Origin: Microbacterium telephonicum
GTDB taxonomy: Bacteria > Actinomycetota > Actinomycetes > Actinomycetales > Microbacteriaceae
Direction of reading: 5' to 3'
Assembly (NCBI RefSeq): GCF_003651225.1
Contig: NZ_RCDB01000004.1
Span: 178,587 to 242,586, forward strand
DNA length: 64,000 nt
Part shown: positions 41,086 to 52,068 of the stretch, piece after piece
Numbering within the stretch: the first letter of the stretch is position 1
Layout of the letters: each line of letters opens with the position of its first letter
Notes under the pieces: model-generated
Databases searched by the model: none
What the model saw: only the letters and a program-made list of their open reading frames with translations
Told to the model about the DNA's origin: nothing
Translations under genes and position numbers: made by a program

Positions 41086-41132
41086 CACCGGCCGTCGGAT
41101 CGCAAGCCCCGTGGGCGATCCGGCGGCCGGTG
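41086..41132. terminator. 18-bp stem-loop overlapping the next promoter
   Basis: 41086-41103 pairs with 41115-41132 with a single G-T wobble; the 11-nt loop is AAGCCCCGTGG. It is suited to end the SDR transcript, 13 nt after its stop. The CAAGCCC box of the following GH15 promoter begins at the base of the loop. Confidence 0.65.
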
Positions 41133-41139
41133 TCACGAT
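41103..41139 (+). promoter_or_regulatory. CAAGCCC-N24-CACGAT stress-type promoter
   Basis: CAAGCCC (41103-41109), 24 nt, then CACGAT (41134-41139). The GH15 GTG start follows 6 nt later, so the mRNA should be leaderless. It sits inside the stem-loop described at 41086-41132. Confidence 0.6.
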
Positions 41140-41145
41140 GGGCAG

Positions 41146-42948
41146 GTGAGAGTGCCCGACCGCGACGACCTGCGCACGTACGCGCCGATCGGCGACGGGC
41201 GCACCGTCGCCCTCGTCGCCGGCGACGGCGGGATCGACTGGATGCCGATGCCGAATCTCGACTCCACGCCGGTGTTCGCGCGGCTGATCGACGACGACGA
41301 CGGCGGCTGCCTCGAGCTCGCGCCCGACGGCGAGTACACGGTGCGCCGGCGCTATCTCGCCGGCACCAACGTGCTGCAGACGACCTTCGCGACCGACGCC
41401 GGGACGGTCACGGTCACGGACGCGCTCGTGACCGGCGTCGCCGGTCGTCTGCCGTGGTCGCAGCTCGTGCGTCGCATCGACGGCGTCGAGGGATCGGTGC
41501 GGCTGCGCTGGGCCGTGCGGCCCGGCACGCGCTTGCGCACCGCCTCGCCGTGGGTGCAGCGGGCCGACGGTCACCATCTGCTGCAGATCGGCACGACGAC
41601 GCTCGCTGTGGTCGGCGGCGACGTCGGCACCCCGCGCGCCGAATCGCGCGCCTCCCCTTTCCCCGCTGTCCGCGGCGCGTTCACCACCTCGCCGGGATCG
41701 CGCCACGTGCTGGGCATCGTCGCGACCGACGACGAGCCGCTGCACCTGCCCGATGTCACCCACCTCGACGAGAGCCTCGACCGCTCGATCGCCGGCTGGC
41801 GCACCTGGTCGCGCGAGTTCTCGTACGACGGCCCGTGGGCGGATGCCGTGCAGCGCAGCGCCCTTGCCCTCAAGCTGCTCGTCTACGCCCCCACGGGCGC
41901 CATCGCCGCCGCCGCGACCACCTCGCTGCCGGAGAACCCGGGCGGCGGCAAGAACTGGGACTACCGCTACGCGTGGGTGCGCGACCTCGCCTACACGGCG
42001 CACGCACTCGTGCGCTTCGGGCTGCGCGAGGAGACCCACGCCGCGCTGTCGTGGCTGCTGAAGACCATCCGCCGGCACGGCGACGAACTGCACGTGATGT
42101 ACACGCTGCGCGGCGGCGTCGTCGACGGGGTGCAAGAGTTCGACGCCCCCGGGTGGCAGGGGATCGGACCGGTCGTGGCAGGAAATCCCGCCCACGATCA
42201 GCTGCAGCTCGGCGTCTACGGCGACCTGTTCGCGATCTGCCGCACCTACGTCGACGCCGGCAACGTGCTCGACGCGGCGACCGGTCGACTGCTGGCGCGC
42301 ACGGCCGACCGCACCTGCGACCTGTGGCGCCAGCGCGACTCGGGCATGTGGGAGCTGCCCGAACTGCAGCACTACACGTCGTCGAAGATGGGCTGCTGGC
42401 AGGCTCTGCGTGACGCGGTGCACCTCGCGGAGGCCGGCGCCATCCCCGGGGAGCCTTCCCGGTGGGCCGCCGAACGCGACCGGATCGCGGCGTGGATCGA
42501 GGAGGAGTGCTGGTCGGAGGAACTCGGCGCCTACACGATGTACCCCGGCTCCCGGGAGCTCGACACCTCGGTGCTACTGCATGCCGAAAGCGGCTTCGAC
42601 CGCGGCGAGCGGATGTCGCGCACCATCGACGCCCTCACCGCCGAGCTCGGAGCCGGCGCTTTGCTCTACCGGTACAGCGGGATGCGGCGCGAAGAGCACA
42701 CCTTCGTCGCGTCGGCGTTCTGGCGGGCCGGAGCCCTCGCGTGCGTGGGGCGGCACGAGGAGGCTCTCACGGCGATGGACGACCTCGTCGGTCGCGCGAA
42801 CGACGTCGGCATCTTCAGCGAGATGATCGACGCGGAAGACGGAACGTTCTGGGGCAATCTGCCGCAGGCCCTGAGCCACCTCGCCGTCGTGGCCTCCGCC
42901 CTCACCATCCGCGACGTCGTGCCCGAGGGGGCGCTGCGTGGGCACTGA
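41146..42948 (+). CDS. Glycoside hydrolase family 15 protein
   Basis: A 600-residue GH15 enzyme (glucoamylase/trehalase group). The N-terminal beta-sandwich opens with YAPIGDGRTVALVAGDGGIDW. The (alpha/alpha)6 barrel shows KNWDYRYAWVRDLAYT, the acid-bearing WELPELQHYTSSKMGCW and the late GTFWGNLPQALSH. Actinobacterial members of this type include trehalases, so breakdown of a stress disaccharide is plausible but not proven. The GTG at 41146 is chosen because it is 6 nt past the predicted -10. Its stop overlaps the next start by 11 nt. Confidence 0.9.
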   Translation: MRVPDRDDLRTYAPIGDGRTVALVAGDGGIDWMPMPNLDSTPVFARLIDDDDGGCLELAPDGEYTVRRRYLAGTNVLQTTFATDAGTVTVTDALVTGVAGRLPWSQLVRRIDGVEGSVRLRWAVRPGTRLRTASPWVQRADGHHLLQIGTTTLAVVGGDVGTPRAESRASPFPAVRGAFTTSPGSRHVLGIVATDDEPLHLPDVTHLDESLDRSIAGWRTWSREFSYDGPWADAVQRSALALKLLVYAPTGAIAAAATTSLPENPGGGKNWDYRYAWVRDLAYTAHALVRFGLREETHAALSWLLKTIRRHGDELHVMYTLRGGVVDGVQEFDAPGWQGIGPVVAGNPAHDQLQLGVYGDLFAICRTYVDAGNVLDAATGRLLARTADRTCDLWRQRDSGMWELPELQHYTSSKMGCWQALRDAVHLAEAGAIPGEPSRWAAERDRIAAWIEEECWSEELGAYTMYPGSRELDTSVLLHAESGFDRGERMSRTIDALTAELGAGALLYRYSGMRREEHTFVASAFWRAGALACVGRHEEALTAMDDLVGRANDVGIFSEMIDAEDGTFWGNLPQALSHLAVVASALTIRDVVPEGALRGH

Positions 42949-43822
42949 CGCGCGCGTGTTCCGCGAGCTGCGCTCGGTGCTCGTGGAGAGCATCTTCTGG
43001 GACGAGCGCACCGACGACCTCGTGTGGGTCGACATCACGACCGGCCTGCTGCACCGGGCGCGACTGGACGGCGCCGTCGACGGGAGCGAGGACCGCGTCG
43101 TCGAACTCCCTCCGCCCGTCAGCGCCGTGCAGCCCGCGACCGGCGGTGGATTCGTTGTGGCGCTGAAGGACCGCGTCGCGCTGCTCGACGCCGACGGGCG
43201 CCTCGTGCGCGACGTCGCGGCGACCCCGCACCGACACGGCGGCATCCGCAACAACGAGGGCAAGGTCGACCCGTTCGGGCGCTTCCTCGTCGGTGGCATG
43301 GATCTGACCTCGGGCGAGCCGGATGCCGCGCTGTTCGCGGTGACGGCGGAAGGCGACGCGGCGCTGCTGCGCGGCGGGTTCAGCGTCGCGAACGGCTTCG
43401 AGTGGTCGGATGACGGGGACGAGATGTACCTCACCGACACCTCGACGCGAACGGTCTACCGCGCGCCGTACGGCCCCGGCGCCGATCCTCTCGGCGAGCT
43501 GACCCCGTTCCTCGCCGGTCACCCGTCGGACGGACTCACTCGGGACCGCGAGGGCGGATTCTGGAACGGGCTCTACGGCGACGGCGAGGTCGTGCATTGG
43601 AGTGCGGACGGCGCCGTCGACCGGCGGCATCCGCTGCCCGTCCCGAATGTCACCTCCGTGGCGTTCGGCGGCCCCGACTTCGCCACCCTGTTCGTGGGCA
43701 GCGGCCGCGAGAACCTCACCGAGGAGCAGCTCGAGGCCCACCCGCTGAGCGGCTCGATCTTCGCCCTCGACGTCGGCACGCGCGGCTACCCGCCGCACGT
43801 GTTCGGCGAGACCACCCCCTGA
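42938..43822 (+). CDS. SMP-30/gluconolactonase family protein
   Basis: A six-bladed beta-propeller lactonase-like protein of 294 residues. The metal site is suggested by Glu in VLVESIFWDE, Asn in RNNEGKVDP, Asn in VANGFEWS and Asp in HPSDGLTRD. Family enzymes hydrolyse sugar lactones. The GTG start overlaps the GH15 stop. With the SDR that follows, the pair could oxidise a sugar to a lactone and open it; this scheme is inference. Confidence 0.92.
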   Translation: MGTDARVFRELRSVLVESIFWDERTDDLVWVDITTGLLHRARLDGAVDGSEDRVVELPPPVSAVQPATGGGFVVALKDRVALLDADGRLVRDVAATPHRHGGIRNNEGKVDPFGRFLVGGMDLTSGEPDAALFAVTAEGDAALLRGGFSVANGFEWSDDGDEMYLTDTSTRTVYRAPYGPGADPLGELTPFLAGHPSDGLTRDREGGFWNGLYGDGEVVHWSADGAVDRRHPLPVPNVTSVAFGGPDFATLFVGSGRENLTEEQLEAHPLSGSIFALDVGTRGYPPHVFGETTP

Positions 43823-43841
43823 CCCCATCGAAAGGAACACC

Positions 43842-44642
43842 ATGGACCTCGGACTCTCCTCACGCACCGCCCTCATCACCGGCGGCGACTCCGGCATCGG
43901 CTGGGAGACGGCACGCCTGCTCCTCGAGGAGGGCGCGACCGTCGTTCTCTCCGACCTCGACGAGAAGTCGCTGGCCGAGGCCGCCGCGCGCCTGGATGCC
44001 CCGGAGGGGCGCCTGCACCACGTCGCCGCCGACATCACCGACGTCGCCTCCGTCGCCGAACTCGGACGCCGGGTGCGCGCCGCGGTCGGCGAGATCGACA
44101 TCCTCGTGCAGTCCGCCGGGATCACCGGCGCCCAGGGACTGTTCCACGAGATCGATGACGAGGGGTGGACCTCGACGATCGAGACCGACCTGCTCGGCCC
44201 GGTGCGGGTCGTGCGCGAATTCCTGCCCGACCTGCGCTCCGGCGGCTGGGGACGGCTCGTGTTCCTCGCCTCGGAGGACGCCGTGCAGCCCTACGACGAC
44301 GAGATCCCCTACTGCTCGGCCAAGGCCGGCATCCTGGCGCTCATGAAGGGACTCTCGCGCACCTACGCGAAGGAAGGGCTGCTCGTGAACGCCGTCTCGC
44401 CGGCTTTCATCCACACCCCGATGACCGACGCGATGATGGAGAAGCGGTCGAAGGAGCGGGGGGAGAGTGTCGACGAGGCCATCGAGTCGTTCCTCGCCGA
44501 GGAGCGCCCGTACATGGAGCTCGGCCGCCGGGGAGAGCCCGCGGAGGTCGCCGCGGTGATCGCCTTCCTCTGCTCGGACCACGCGTCGTTCGTCAACGGC
44601 TCCAACTACCGGGTCGACTCCGGATCCGTCGCCACGATCTGA
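43842..44642 (+). CDS. SDR oxidoreductase
   Basis: Classical SDR of 266 residues with TGGDSGIG for cofactor, QSAGITG, a catalytic Ser in LASEDA and YCSAKAG with Tyr/Lys. AAAGGA is 6 nt ahead of the ATG. It is in the same transcript as GH15 and the lactonase-like gene (19-nt gap), which suggests a sugar or sugar-acid substrate. Confidence 0.9.
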   Translation: MDLGLSSRTALITGGDSGIGWETARLLLEEGATVVLSDLDEKSLAEAAARLDAPEGRLHHVAADITDVASVAELGRRVRAAVGEIDILVQSAGITGAQGLFHEIDDEGWTSTIETDLLGPVRVVREFLPDLRSGGWGRLVFLASEDAVQPYDDEIPYCSAKAGILALMKGLSRTYAKEGLLVNAVSPAFIHTPMTDAMMEKRSKERGESVDEAIESFLAEERPYMELGRRGEPAEVAAVIAFLCSDHASFVNGSNYRVDSGSVATI

Positions 44643-44645
44643 CCC

Positions 44646-45131
44646 ATGGCCGACTCCGAGATCACGATCCGCCCCATCACCGAAGCGGATGCCGGTCAGG
44701 TGCTGACCGTGCAGCGTGCCGCATTCGTGACCGAGGCGCTCATCTACGGCGACCCCGACATGGGACCGCTGACGCAGTCGCTCGAGGAGGTCGCGTTCGA
44801 GCTGCGCGAGAACCTGGGGTGCGTCGCAGTGCAGGGTGAGCGCATCGTCGGGGCCGCGCGCGCGGTCGCCTCCGGCGAGCTGCTGCTCGTCGGCCGCATC
44901 GCGATCGCCCCCGACCAGCAGGGCGGCGGCATCGGGTCGCGCCTGCTCGAGGCGGTCGAGGAGCGCGGGCGGGCGCACGGATGCCGGGAGGCGGAGCTGT
45001 TCACCGGCTCGCTGAGCGAGCAGAACATCGCCCTCTACGAGAAGCTCGGGTACCGCGAGAGCGAGCGGGTGCCGCAGGACGGCGGGTCGGAGCAGGTGTT
45101 CCTGCGGAAGCGGTTGGTGGACGCCGACTAG
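44646..45131 (+). CDS. GNAT family N-acetyltransferase
   Basis: A 161-residue acetyltransferase of the GNAT fold, with the acetyl-CoA loop IAIAPDQQGGGIGSRLLEAVEE and the closing SLSEQNIALYEKLGYRESE. It starts 3 nt after the SDR stop and is last in the operon. Its end overlaps the convergent oxidoreductase gene by 4 nt. The substrate is unknown. Confidence 0.88.
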   Translation: MADSEITIRPITEADAGQVLTVQRAAFVTEALIYGDPDMGPLTQSLEEVAFELRENLGCVAVQGERIVGAARAVASGELLLVGRIAIAPDQQGGGIGSRLLEAVEERGRAHGCREAELFTGSLSEQNIALYEKLGYRESERVPQDGGSEQVFLRKRLVDAD

Positions 45132-46615
45132 GTGCCCGTACCCGGGTCGGGTGACAGGGGGTCGGGAGACAGATCGGGGAGCGCACGGGTGCCGAACTCG
45201 TGCCGCAGCGCGGACAGCGCCGCGTACCAGCCCGCCAAGCCGTGCACACCGGGACCGGGCGGCGTCGACGCCGACGCGAGGTAGAGGCCCGAGATCGGCG
45301 TGCGCCACGGATCCGGGCTGAGCACGGGCCGGCGCAGGAGCTGGCCGAAGGTCGCCGCGCCCGCCGAGATGTCGCCGCCCGGGTAGTTCGGATGCTGTCG
45401 CGCGACGTCGCTCGCCGTCACCGAGGCGGTGTGCACGATGACGTCGCGGAAGCCCGGGGCGAAGCGCTCGATCTGCGCGATGACGGCCTCGCGGCGGTCG
45501 ACGTCGCTGCCGGCGGGGACATGCGTGTACGTCCACAGGGTCTGACCGCCCGCCGGCGCGCGCGTGGGATCGAACAGCGACTGCTGCGCGACCAGTACGT
45601 ACGGCCGCTCCGGGTGCCCGCCGCGCTGCACGGCGTTCTCGGCGGCGGCGATCTCGGCGCGCGTGCCGCCGACGTGGACGACTCCCGCCCGTCGCAGCTC
45701 CGCGTGCTCCCACGGCACGGGCGCCGTCAGCGCGAAGTCGACCTTCGCGACGCCCGCCCCGTACCGGAAGCGATCGAGCGCACGGCGGTAGCGCGCCGGC
45801 ATCCGCTCGCCAGCGAGGCGGATGAGCGTCCGCGGCGTGACGTCGAGCAGCACGGCGCGGGCCGTGGGGAGGTCATCGAGCGAGCGCACCTCGTGATCGG
45901 TGATCAGCTCGCCGCCGTGTGCGCGGAGGTCGTCGACCATCGCGTCGGCGATGGCCTGGCTGCCGCCGATGGGGATCGGCCAGCCGCGCGCGTGCGCGTA
46001 TGCGGTGAGGGCCAGGCCCGCGCCCGCCGCCGCGAGTCCCGGCTGGGGCAGGATCGTGTGGGCGGCGACGCCGGTCAGCAGCGCCGGCGCGAGATCCTGT
46101 GCGAACCGCGCCCCCCACAGCGGCGAGCCTTGCTCGATCGCGCGCAGGCCGAACAGCAACGCCGCAACAGGATCGTCGGGCACCCGCAGCAGCGGCGAGC
46201 CCGTGAACCGTGCGATGCGTGTGGAGCGCTCCGCGAGCGGCGCGACCAGGGCGCGGTACGCCGCGCCGTCCCGGCCGAGGCCGGCGGCGGTGCGGGCGAG
46301 GTCCCGGTACGCCACGGCCGCACGGCCCCCGTCCAGCGGATGGCCGAACGACACCTCCGGCGTGTGCAGGTCGATGCGCTGCGCGAGGCCGAACTCCCGG
46401 AAAAACCGCGACTCGAGCGCCAGCGGGTGCACGGCGGAGCACACGTCGTGGCGGTAGCCGGGCCCGGTCAGCTCCCGCGTCGCGGTCCCGCCCCCGGGAT
46501 GGGGAGCCTGCTCGTAGACGCGCACCGCCAGCCCGGCGCGGGCGAGGGTGACGGCGGCGGCAAGGCCATTCGGCCCCGCCCCGACGACGACGGCATCCAC
46601 ACGCTCGCCGGTCAT
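45128..46615 (-). CDS. FAD-dependent oxidoreductase, phytoene-desaturase-like
   Basis: A 495-residue NAD(P)/FAD-binding amine oxidase/CrtI-fold enzyme. The dinucleotide motif is VVVGAGPNGLAAAVTLARAG with Glu in VYEQAPHPGGGTAT; the C-terminal FAD motif is PISGLYLASASTPPGPGVHG. No hydroxy-carotenoid genes are nearby, so carotenoid synthesis is not assured. It is the last of four overlapping genes; its ATG overlaps the SRPBCC stop (ATGA). The operon starts from a stress-type promoter. Confidence 0.9.
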   Translation of the reverse strand: MTGERVDAVVVGAGPNGLAAAVTLARAGLAVRVYEQAPHPGGGTATRELTGPGYRHDVCSAVHPLALESRFFREFGLAQRIDLHTPEVSFGHPLDGGRAAVAYRDLARTAAGLGRDGAAYRALVAPLAERSTRIARFTGSPLLRVPDDPVAALLFGLRAIEQGSPLWGARFAQDLAPALLTGVAAHTILPQPGLAAAGAGLALTAYAHARGWPIPIGGSQAIADAMVDDLRAHGGELITDHEVRSLDDLPTARAVLLDVTPRTLIRLAGERMPARYRRALDRFRYGAGVAKVDFALTAPVPWEHAELRRAGVVHVGGTRAEIAAAENAVQRGGHPERPYVLVAQQSLFDPTRAPAGGQTLWTYTHVPAGSDVDRREAVIAQIERFAPGFRDVIVHTASVTASDVARQHPNYPGGDISAGAATFGQLLRRPVLSPDPWRTPISGLYLASASTPPGPGVHGLAGWYAALSALRHEFGTRALPDLSPDPLSPDPGTGT

Positions 46616-47061
46616 CGTGCCGCGCCGCCTGCGCGCCCCTCCGACAGGTACGCGAGGCGATGCAGCGTCTCGCGATTGCGCACGCGCAGCAGCACGTCGA
46701 GGATCGGCTGCGGCACGAGGCGGCCGGGGCCGCGGACCGCCTCTTCCTGGATGCGCACGAGGGTGCCCGCCCCCGCCGCCTTGACGTCGATCGTCACCCG
46801 CGCCTCCCCGATCGGCCACCCTTTCGCCCGCAGCACGAGGCGCCGGCCGGGATCGCACGCCTCCACGACCGTCTGGTCGTCGAGGAGGAACGGCCACACC
46901 CCGAAGGAGTGCGCGAGGCGGGCACCCGGGGCCGGCCAGTCGGCGGCGACCGCCCGCATCCGCGACGCCCCCACCACCCAGCCCGGGTACAGCCAGCCGT
47001 GCTCGAGCACCCGGAACACGTCCTCCGGTGCGCACCGCATCCGTCTCACGTTGACCGACAT
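46612..47061 (-). CDS. SRPBCC (START-like) family protein
   Basis: A 149-residue helix-grip protein with a large hydrophobic pocket. It opens MSVNVRRMRCAPEDVFRVLEHGWLYPGW, in the typical polyketide cyclase/dehydrase layout. Such proteins bind lipids or small hydrophobic ligands. AGGAGGG precedes the ATG, whose first base is also the last base of the CDF stop. It lies between a metal transporter and a flavoenzyme. Confidence 0.82.
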   Translation of the reverse strand: MSVNVRRMRCAPEDVFRVLEHGWLYPGWVVGASRMRAVAADWPAPGARLAHSFGVWPFLLDDQTVVEACDPGRRLVLRAKGWPIGEARVTIDVKAAGAGTLVRIQEEAVRGPGRLVPQPILDVLLRVRNRETLHRLAYLSEGRAGGAAR

Positions 47062-48032
47062 CAGACCCTCCTGTCGTCTCCGACTTCTTCGGGGAGCGCG
47101 GCGACCACGACGATCGACACGTCCTGCATCTTCCAGTCCAGGTCGGAGATCGCCCGGCGTGCCGCCTCGATCCGGCGCGTCGAGACCCGGTCGCGGCGCG
47201 GCACGACGAACGCCTCGACGTGGAACACCTGCCCCATGTCCCGCATCCGCACCCCCGCGTCGCGCACCCACGGCTGACGCCGCAGCTCGTCGCGGATGCG
47301 GTCGGCGATCGGGTCCTCGTCCTCGTCGTCGTGCGTGCGGGCGCGCTGGTCGATGAGGTCGAACACGGCCGCGCGGGCGTTGCGGTACCCGTCCCAGACG
47401 ATCCCGAGCGAGATGAACAGCGCCGCGACGCCGTCGAGCCACCACAGCCCGACGCCGACGCCGAGCACCCCCACGATCGAGGCGACCGTCGTCGTCCAGT
47501 CGGCCTTGGCCATGTCGGCATCGGCGTACAGCACCTTGTTGTGCAGCACGGGCGCGAGCTTCGCCTTGGCGTGGCCGTAGAAGAACGGCCCGATGACGAT
47601 GACCGACATGACGGCGACCATGAACCAGCCGAGCCAGACCGTCTGGCCGAACACCACGACGGTGCCGATCGCGGGATGCTCGCCGCGGACGAGACCGACG
47701 ATCGATTCGACCGCGAGGTTGCCGCCGACGGCGAGCAGCGCGACCCCGGCCACGAGGTGGCCGACGCCCATCACCCGGTGCAGCCCGAACGGGAACGACC
47801 GCGACGGCGGACGCCGGATGAACAGCAGCGCCACGAGGAAGGCGATCTGCGGGATGAGGGAGAGCATGTCTTCGATCCACGCCGTCTTCATCGCCTGCGA
47901 CCCGCCCACGACTAAGGCGATCACGACGATCGTGACGGTCGTGTAGCCGATCGTGAACCATTCCCAACGGATGGCGCTGTGCAGCGCCTTCTGCTGCCCC
48001 GGCGGCAGGTCGGTGCGTCCGAGGCGCTTCAT
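47061..48032 (-). CDS. Cation diffusion facilitator (CDF) transporter
   Basis: A 323-residue CDF-fold metal exporter with about six membrane helices and a cytoplasmic C-terminal ferredoxin-like domain. Likely metal ligands are Asp in WIEDMLSL of helix 2 and Asp/Asp in YADADMAKADW of helix 5. The classical HxxxD pair is replaced by acidic residues, so the metal may be Mn or Fe rather than Zn; that is a guess. The start overlaps the stop of the lipoprotein gene (ATGA). Confidence 0.85.
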   Translation of the reverse strand: MKRLGRTDLPPGQQKALHSAIRWEWFTIGYTTVTIVVIALVVGGSQAMKTAWIEDMLSLIPQIAFLVALLFIRRPPSRSFPFGLHRVMGVGHLVAGVALLAVGGNLAVESIVGLVRGEHPAIGTVVVFGQTVWLGWFMVAVMSVIVIGPFFYGHAKAKLAPVLHNKVLYADADMAKADWTTTVASIVGVLGVGVGLWWLDGVAALFISLGIVWDGYRNARAAVFDLIDQRARTHDDEDEDPIADRIRDELRRQPWVRDAGVRMRDMGQVFHVEAFVVPRRDRVSTRRIEAARRAISDLDWKMQDVSIVVVAALPEEVGDDRRV

Positions 48033-48535
48033 CGCTCGCCCTCGATGTGCTCGTCGAGGTAGGTCTCGAACGTCGACTGCATCGCGTTCTCGCCGAGCGG
48101 CACCAGGAACACGAGCGACCTCCCGCCGGCGCCGGGGATGCCGGGGAAGCCGCGGCTGACCGACGCGCGATCCGACCACGGCGTCGCGTCGCTCATGCCG
48201 CCGACGACGAGGTCGACCTCGCCCGCCTCGAGCGCGTCGACGAGGCTCTCCTCGCCGGCGACCGTCCAGCGCACCGTCGCCCCCTCGGATGCCGCGAAGT
48301 CCTCGACGAGGTCGACCAGCGGACCGCGGGGGTCATCGCCGTCGACGATCACCGCATCGCCGACCGGCGTCGCACCCGCCCTCAGCTCCCCGGAGGAGCG
48401 CACCCGGTCGAGCGTGCCGTCGGGATCGGTGGGAATCGTGACGCCGCAGCCCGTGACCGCGAGCGAGACCGCGAGGGTGATCGCCGTCGCCCACACCCGG
48501 TGCGGTGCGGTGCGGGAGAAGTTCGTCGACATCAT
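48029..48535 (-). CDS. Truncated solute-binding-like lipoprotein
   Basis: A 168-residue exported lipoprotein: a hydrophobic N-terminus and lipobox VTGC, then a fragment of the type 3 solute-binding fold (LDRVRSSGELRAGATPVGDA, LEAGEVDLVVGGMSD, then SVSRGFPGI). Full-length members are about 250 residues, so this is short and probably binds differently. The start is set at ATG 48535 by GGAGGA 6 nt upstream; ATGs at 48541 and 48532 are alternatives. It is the first gene of the lipoprotein-CDF-SRPBCC-oxidoreductase operon. Confidence 0.7.
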   Translation of the reverse strand: MMSTNFSRTAPHRVWATAITLAVSLAVTGCGVTIPTDPDGTLDRVRSSGELRAGATPVGDAVIVDGDDPRGPLVDLVEDFAASEGATVRWTVAGEESLVDALEAGEVDLVVGGMSDATPWSDRASVSRGFPGIPGAGGRSLVFLVPLGENAMQSTFETYLDEHIEGER

Positions 48536-48555
48536 CCTCATTCCTCCGTGCTTCG

Positions 48556-48591
48556 ACCGTACGACGCGGTGCGGTCTGCGGCGAGGGCTTG
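48556..48591 (-). promoter_or_regulatory. CAAGCCC-N23-TACGGT stress-type promoter
   Basis: On the minus strand CAAGCCC (48591-48585) is 23 nt ahead of TACGGT (48561-48556). It drives the lipoprotein operon, with a 14-20 nt leader and GGAGGA. It is divergent from the katE promoter. Confidence 0.6.
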
Positions 48592-48637
48592 ACAGGTCGC
48601 GGCGTCCCGCTCGTCTACGCCGGGACCGGGACGATGT

Positions 48638-48674
48638 CAAGCCCATCGGGCGCGACCGAGCGGGCTCCTAGCGT
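48638..48674 (+). promoter_or_regulatory. CAAGCCC-N24-TAGCGT promoter of katE
   Basis: CAAGCCC (48638-48644), 24 nt, TAGCGT (48669-48674). The katE ATG follows the -10 by 7 nt (leaderless). This is the clearest member of the set. Confidence 0.7.
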
Positions 48675-48681
48675 GCCCCAC

Positions 48682-50846
<2,165 letters not shown>

Positions 50847-50850
<4 letters not shown>

Positions 50851-52022
50851 AGGCGCTGACCTGGCAGGGCCGCCGGTCGGTGAGCGTAGAGGACGTGCCC
50901 GACCCCGTCATCGAGCAGCCCACCGACGCGATCGTCAAGATCACCTCGACCGCGATCTGCGGCTCCGACCTGCACCTGTACGAACTGTTCGGGCCCTTCC
51001 TCGACGCCGGCGACATCCTCGGCCACGAGGCGATGGGGGCGGTGGTCGAGGTCGGCGACGCCGTCACGCGGCTCTCGGTCGGCGACCGCGTCGTCGTCCC
51101 GTTCAACATCGCCTGCGGCGAATGCTTCATGTGCCGTCGCGGCCTGCAGTCGCAGTGCGAGACGACGCAGGTGCACGAGTACGGCAGCGGCGCGGCGCTG
51201 TTCGGGTACACCAAGCTCTACGGCCAGGTGCCGGGCGGTCAGGCGGAGTACCTGCGCGTGCCGCTGGCCGATCACAACAGCGTGCCGGTCGGCGGGGAGC
51301 TGCCCGACGAGCGCTACCTGTTCCTGAGCGACATCCTTCCCACCGCCTGGCAGGGCGTGCACTACGCGCACGTGCCCGAGGGCGGCACGCTGGCCGTCAT
51401 GGGCCTCGGCCCCGTCGGCCAGTTCGCCTCGCGGGTGGGCGTGCACCTCGGATACCGCGTGCTCGCCGTCGATCCGGTTGCGGAGCGGCGCGAGATGGCG
51501 GCACGGCACGGGGTGGAGACGTACGACCTCACCGACGACATCGTCGCGCAGCTGCGGGACGCGACCGACGGGCGCGGGACGGACTCCGTCGTCGACGCGG
51601 TCGGGCTCGAAGCCCACGGCAACCCCGGCGTCGCCTTCGCGCAGCGGGCGATCGGGCTGCTGCCCGACCCGGTCGCGCAGAAGCTCATGGACGCCGCCGC
51701 CGTCGACCGGCTTGCGGCACTGCACGCCTCGATCGACACCGTGCGCCGCGGTGGCACGGTGTCGGTCAGCGGCGTGTACGCCGGCGACGCCGACCTGCTG
51801 CCGATGAAGACGATGTTCGACAAGCAGATCTCGATGCGCATGGGGCAATGCAACGTGAAGCGGTGGACCGACCTGCTGCTGCCGCTCGTCGAAGACCCGG
51901 CGGATCCGCTGGGCGTGGGCGACCTCGTGACCCACCGTGCTCCACTGGCCGACGCGCCGCAGCTCTACGACACGTTCCAGCGCAAGGAGGACGGCTGCAT
52001 CAAGGTCGTGCTCACGCCCTGA
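50847..52022 (+). CDS. Zinc-dependent alcohol dehydrogenase, formaldehyde-dehydrogenase-like
   Basis: A 391-residue MDR-superfamily enzyme. Catalytic zinc ligands are Cys38 in AICGSDLH and His/Glu in LGHEAMG; the structural zinc uses the four cysteines in CGECFMCRRGLQSQC. The Rossmann motif is GLGPVGQFA. It belongs to the group with a long extra segment that includes glutathione-independent formaldehyde dehydrogenases. It is coupled to katE, so it may oxidise a reactive aldehyde or alcohol formed under oxidative stress; that is inference. Confidence 0.9.
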
Positions 52023-52038
52023 CGCGGCGGACGCCGGG

Positions 52039-52068
52039 GAGGTGGAGCGGTCAGCCCTGCTCCACCTC
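52039..52068. terminator. Bidirectional stem-loop between adh and nnrD
   Basis: GAGGTGGAGC (52039-52048) pairs with GCTCCACCTC (52059-52068), a perfect 10-bp stem. The right arm overlaps the last codons of nnrD, so it can serve both convergent genes. Confidence 0.65.

Noticed and set aside
48590..48600. TTGACA as an ordinary -35 for katE on the plus strand
   Set aside because: No -10 at 16-18 nt fits; on the minus strand the same bases form the CAAGCCC box of the lipoprotein promoter.
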